This document shows positions 6,040 through 8,450 of a DNA stretch of 8,450 nt, piece after piece. The stretch comes from Erythrobacter sp. UBA3075 (GTDB lineage: Bacteria; Pseudomonadota; Alphaproteobacteria; Sphingomonadales; Sphingomonadaceae): NCBI GenBank assembly GCA_002367375.1, contig DFBR01000162.1, positions 14,531-22,980 on the forward strand, read 5' to 3'. The position numbers and the translations under genes are program-made. A model generated the notes under the pieces. It worked only from the letters and a program-made list of their open reading frames with translations, searched no databases and was not told where the DNA came from. The first letter of the stretch is position 1. Every line of letters begins with the position of its first letter.

Positions 6040-7214
6040 CTCCTTCCGCACGTGTTCAGGCCAGTATCGAGATTCTCGATGGCATCATCGAAGCGGCGCG
6101 CAATCAGGGTCCGCCAGCGGACCGGCTGATCGCGCAATGGTTCAAGGATCATCGCTTCGCCGGGTCGAAGGACAAGCGCGCCATTCGCGAGCTGGTTTAC
6201 GACACGATCCGGTCTTGCGGGCCGGTGCCTTCAAGCGGACGCGCTGCGCTCCTTGGCCTCGCAGAAGAGCGCGAAGAGCTGAAAACCCTGTTCGACGGCG
6301 AAGGCTATGGCCCCAAGCCGATTACGGAGGATGAGTCGGTGGCGGCAGGCGGCATCGCGCCTGAATGGCTGGAAAATCGCCTGATTGCGTCGGGCATTAA
6401 TGAAGCGGAGGCGACAAGCCTCCTAACCCGCGCGTCGCTCGATATTCGGGTCAATACGCTGAAAGCCAGCCGCGACGATCTTGCTTTGCCGGTGGAGGTC
6501 GAAACACTTCCCGTTCCGGGCGCATTGCGCGTTCCGACCGGCACACGGGTCGAGGAATGGGACGCCTACCAGTCCGGCGCGATCGAAGTGCAGGACGCTG
6601 GCAGCCAGCTTGCTTGCCTTGCCGTAGGAGCGGGTCCGGGCGACGCCGTGATTGACCTGTGCGCCGGGGCAGGGGGCAAAACCATCGCGCTCGCCGCTGC
6701 CATGGCGAATGACGGGACGCTGGTGGCGGCCGATACGGACAAGCGGCGCCTGTCTCAGCTTGAACCGCGCGCAGAGCGAGCCGGAGCCAAGGTTGCGCAG
6801 ACTATCTTGCTCGATCCGGGTAAGGAGGCAGAGGCACTGGCCGAATGGCAGGGCAAGGCCGATCACGTGCTGATCGATGCACCATGCTCTGGCACCGGCA
6901 CATGGCGGCGCAATCCGGAGGCGCGCTGGCGGCTTTCGCCCAAGGAGCTGGAACGGCTCGCAGCCCTGCAATCGCGGTTGCTGACGCTGGGCGCGTCGCT
7001 GGTTAAGCCCGGCGGCCATCTGACTTACATCACCTGCTCACTGCTTGATGAGGAGGGCAAGGGTCAGGTCGAAGGTTTCCTCGCCAGCAACGCCGATTGG
7101 CAGCCCGCAATGCCCGATCTGCCGCTTGGCACAGCGCATGGGGATGGTGTGCGCCTGACACCTGCGAAGGACGGTACGGACGGATTTTTCATCGCACGTC
7201 TAGGAAAGCCGTGA
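6036..7214 (+). CDS. rsmB: RsmB/NOP2-family RNA (cytosine-C5) methyltransferase
   Basis: S-adenosylmethionine-dependent m5C methyltransferase, probably acting on 16S rRNA. It is 392 aa, somewhat shorter than the ~430-aa E. coli RsmB. The N-terminal part (about 1-130) is helical. The SAM-binding loop is DLCAGAGGKT (207-216), with a further acidic position at Asp233 (AADTD). Motif IV is DAPCSGTGTWRRNPEARW (281-298) with Cys284. Motif VI is YITCSLLDEE (331-340) with Cys334. The paired PC and TC cysteines are the hallmark of the family: Cys334 should be the nucleophile and Cys284 should assist product release. The start is GTG at 6036, overlapping the guaB stop by 4 nt (GTGA). No clear ribosome binding site precedes it, so translation is likely coupled to guaB. 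The family is certain, but the exact target base is inferred from homology, and some alphaproteobacterial members may differ. Confidence 0.9.
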   Translation: MTPSARVQASIEILDGIIEAARNQGPPADRLIAQWFKDHRFAGSKDKRAIRELVYDTIRSCGPVPSSGRAALLGLAEEREELKTLFDGEGYGPKPITEDESVAAGGIAPEWLENRLIASGINEAEATSLLTRASLDIRVNTLKASRDDLALPVEVETLPVPGALRVPTGTRVEEWDAYQSGAIEVQDAGSQLACLAVGAGPGDAVIDLCAGAGGKTIALAAAMANDGTLVAADTDKRRLSQLEPRAERAGAKVAQTILLDPGKEAEALAEWQGKADHVLIDAPCSGTGTWRRNPEARWRLSPKELERLAALQSRLLTLGASLVKPGGHLTYITCSLLDEEGKGQVEGFLASNADWQPAMPDLPLGTAHGDGVRLTPAKDGTDGFFIARLGKP

Positions 7215-7276
7215 TATCTAGCGCCTTCATGGACGCAAAATCCGCCTCTCCTTTGTCCAATGCCAAGGAATTTCTC

Positions 7277-7774
7277 ATGCGTTTCGGACCCGCAGCCGCC
7301 GCTCTTTCGCTCCTCTTCGCTGTTACCGCCAGCGTCGGCCATGCGAGCGCCAGTCCGCCCGATCCGCGTGCAGAAGCTCTGATGGCTGAAGGTCAGGCGC
7401 AATTGGCAGCTGGTGAAACGCAAGCTGCAATCGACTCGTTCGAAGCCGCATTGGTGGTCGATCCCGGCTATACCGCAATCTACATCGCGCTGGCCGAAGC
7501 GGCGCGGGCGGAAGGGCTGCAAGGCAAGGCAATCGGTTATTACCGGGAAGCGCGCGAGCGTGATCCCGAAAATCTCGCCGCAATTTCAGGCGAAGGCGAA
7601 GCGCTGGTCGAGAAGGGCGCGCTCAGCGCAGCGCAGGAAAATCTCGAAATTTTGCAAAGCATGTGCGGCGATAGCTGTGCGGAGACAATGCAATTGGCCG
7701 CTGCGATCCAGGCTGGCCCGCCGGTGATGACCGCCGAGGTTGTTGCGCCCGAAGAGCAGGTCACGCAGAACTAG
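7277..7774 (+). CDS. Exported tetratricopeptide-repeat protein
   Basis: A 165-aa protein with an N-terminal signal peptide (about 1-25: MRFGPAAAALSLLFAVTASV then GHASA), probably cut by signal peptidase I near AxA at 23-25. It is therefore likely periplasmic. Three TPR-like helical repeats follow, about 31-63, 65-97 and 99-131, with the usual A/G/Y spacing and repeat ends VDP and RDP. A CGDSC pair (C130, C134) lies after the third repeat and may form a disulfide. The tail is Glu/Val-rich and looks unstructured. The start is set by AAGGAA (7265-7270) 6 nt before the ATG; an ATG at 7230 would put 16 residues ahead of the signal peptide. It begins 62 nt after rsmB on the same strand and may share the transcript. 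TPR domains bind other proteins; no partner is evident here. Confidence 0.85.
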   Translation: MRFGPAAAALSLLFAVTASVGHASASPPDPRAEALMAEGQAQLAAGETQAAIDSFEAALVVDPGYTAIYIALAEAARAEGLQGKAIGYYREARERDPENLAAISGEGEALVEKGALSAAQENLEILQSMCGDSCAETMQLAAAIQAGPPVMTAEVVAPEEQVTQN

Positions 7775-7790
7775 GCCGCGCTGCGGTCTA
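7772..7790. terminator. Hairpin spanning both stop codons of convergent genes
   Basis: TAGGCCGC-GCT-GCGGTCTA forms an 8-bp stem (one G-T wobble) with a 3-nt loop. Its left arm starts with the TAG stop of the TPR gene and its right arm ends with the stop of rppH on the other strand. No T-run follows on either strand, so it is at best a weak terminator; it may instead protect 3' ends. Confidence 0.4.
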
Positions 7791-8270
7791 CAAATGCGGC
7801 TGGAAGGCCGCTACGACAGCTTCGTAAATCGGTTTCTTGAACGGCACGATCAAACCGGGCAGCGCGCTGGGCGCGACCCATTTCCATGCGCAAAATTCCG
7901 GGTGCTTGTGTGCCTCCAGATCAATGTCGCTGTCTGCGCCGGTAAACTGTGCCAAATACCAGACTTGCCGTTGCCCCTTGTATTTGCCGCCCCATAGTTT
8001 GCCCTGCAATTCTGCGGGCAGATCGTAATACAATTCCTCCTCCATGCGGTGAAGAATGTTGATGTGCTTTTCGCGCGCACCGGTTTCCTCGCCCAATTCG
8101 CGCAACATGGCCTTGTCCAGATCCTCGCCCGGATCGACGCCGCCCTGCGGCATTTGCCACCAATCGCCTTCGCGGTTGTCGATCCGCTTGCCGACGAAGG
8201 CTTCGCGGTTCGCGTTGATAAGCATCGTGCCCACGCAGGGGCGGTACAGGTCTTTGTCCGGTCTGGTCAT
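7788..8270 (-). CDS. rppH: RNA pyrophosphohydrolase (Nudix hydrolase)
   Basis: Removes pyrophosphate from the 5' triphosphate end of RNAs, leaving a monophosphate that opens transcripts to RNase E decay; cytoplasmic. It is 160 aa, the usual length for the short RppH (also called IalA/NudH in alphaproteobacteria). The Nudix box spans about 43-65, with Gly43, Glu49, Arg57, Glu58, Glu61, Glu62 and Gly64 fitting G-x5-E-x7-RE-U-x-EE-x-G. Flanking stretches DLYRPCVG, WWQMPQGGVDPGED and KGQRQVWYL are typical of RppH rather than other Nudix enzymes. No ribosome binding site is visible just before the ATG. The start is kept because the N-terminus matches the family. It runs tail-to-tail with the TPR gene, with 13 nt between their stop codons. 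Confidence 0.95.
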   Translation of the reverse strand: MTRPDKDLYRPCVGTMLINANREAFVGKRIDNREGDWWQMPQGGVDPGEDLDKAMLRELGEETGAREKHINILHRMEEELYYDLPAELQGKLWGGKYKGQRQVWYLAQFTGADSDIDLEAHKHPEFCAWKWVAPSALPGLIVPFKKPIYEAVVAAFQPHL

Positions 8271-8415
8271 GCGCGCGATGTAGCCGCAGTGGTGGACGGG
8301 TGGAAGGTGACTATTGCGGGACGCACAGAAAAACTTGATTGTTTCCGCCGCTTCAGGAACCTAGGTCGCACGTCCAAGATCAAGCGACTCTATGGGCGCG
8401 GCAGGAAGTATATTT

Positions 8416-8450
8416 ATGGCAACCCAAACGGCCGACACGCGGTCCGACAT
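8416..8450 (+). CDS. Start of a + strand gene cut by the window end
   Basis: AGGAAG (8403-8408) lies 7 nt before an ATG at 8416, and the frame then reads MATQTADTRSD to the edge. Spacing and ribosome binding site are good and the direction is divergent from rppH. Only 11 residues are visible, too few to identify the product. Confidence 0.5.
   Translation, partial: MATQTADTRSD

Noticed and set aside
4549..6051. 500-codon open frame on the - strand, antisense to guaB
   Set aside because: guaB is unmistakable on the + strand; the antisense product is an Arg/His-rich shadow with no domain and no ribosome binding site context.
7097..7276. N-terminal extension of the TPR protein into rsmB
   Set aside because: It overlaps the rsmB coding end in another frame and would bury the signal peptide; AAGGAA before the ATG at 7277 marks the true start.
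8271..8415. Gap between rppH and the right-edge gene, including a + strand frame open through to the window end
   Set aside because: The open frame has no ribosome binding site at its GTG codons and overlaps the better-supported start at 8416. No tRNA-like folding or clear -35/-10 pair was found; treated as the divergent promoter region.

Overview
The window is GC-rich, densely packed bacterial chromosome. Gene content, short overlaps (ATGA, GTGA) and protein character fit an alphaproteobacterium of the Sphingomonadales, most like the Erythrobacteraceae. The placement is inferred from remembered protein character, not from a search. I see no phage, IS element, tRNA, rRNA or CRISPR array.

Left part (1-2363, +): a two-gene regulatory operon. 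A BlaI/MecI-type winged-helix repressor overlaps by 4 nt an M56 (BlaR1-like) membrane metallopeptidase. A BlaI-type dyad operator, with a degenerate second copy exactly 20 bp further on, lies just before the repressor gene, so the operon is probably autorepressed. The M56 protein lacks a penicillin-binding sensor domain. In its place is a long charged, partly coiled-coil extracytoplasmic region with a two-cysteine segment. No beta-lactamase gene is visible. This is the least explained system in the window.

Middle (2364-4487): a strong bidirectional terminator separates the operon from a convergent neutral zinc metallopeptidase of the YpfJ family (-). Divergent from it is a 3-hydroxybutyrate dehydrogenase (+), followed with a 1-nt stop/start overlap by an unrecognised 111-aa membrane-anchored protein.

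Right part (4576-7774, +): guaB (IMP dehydrogenase, guanine nucleotide synthesis) overlaps by 4 nt a RsmB/NOP2-type RNA (m5C) methyltransferase, and an exported TPR protein follows. Tail-to-tail with that protein is rppH (RNA pyrophosphohydrolase, -), whose stop codon shares a small hairpin with the TPR gene stop. At the right edge a good ribosome binding site and ATG mark the start of a further + strand gene cut by the window end.

Overall these are housekeeping genes (nucleotide synthesis, RNA modification and decay, ketone-body/PHB metabolism) beside one protease-repressor signalling module. No gap between genes exceeds 150 bases.
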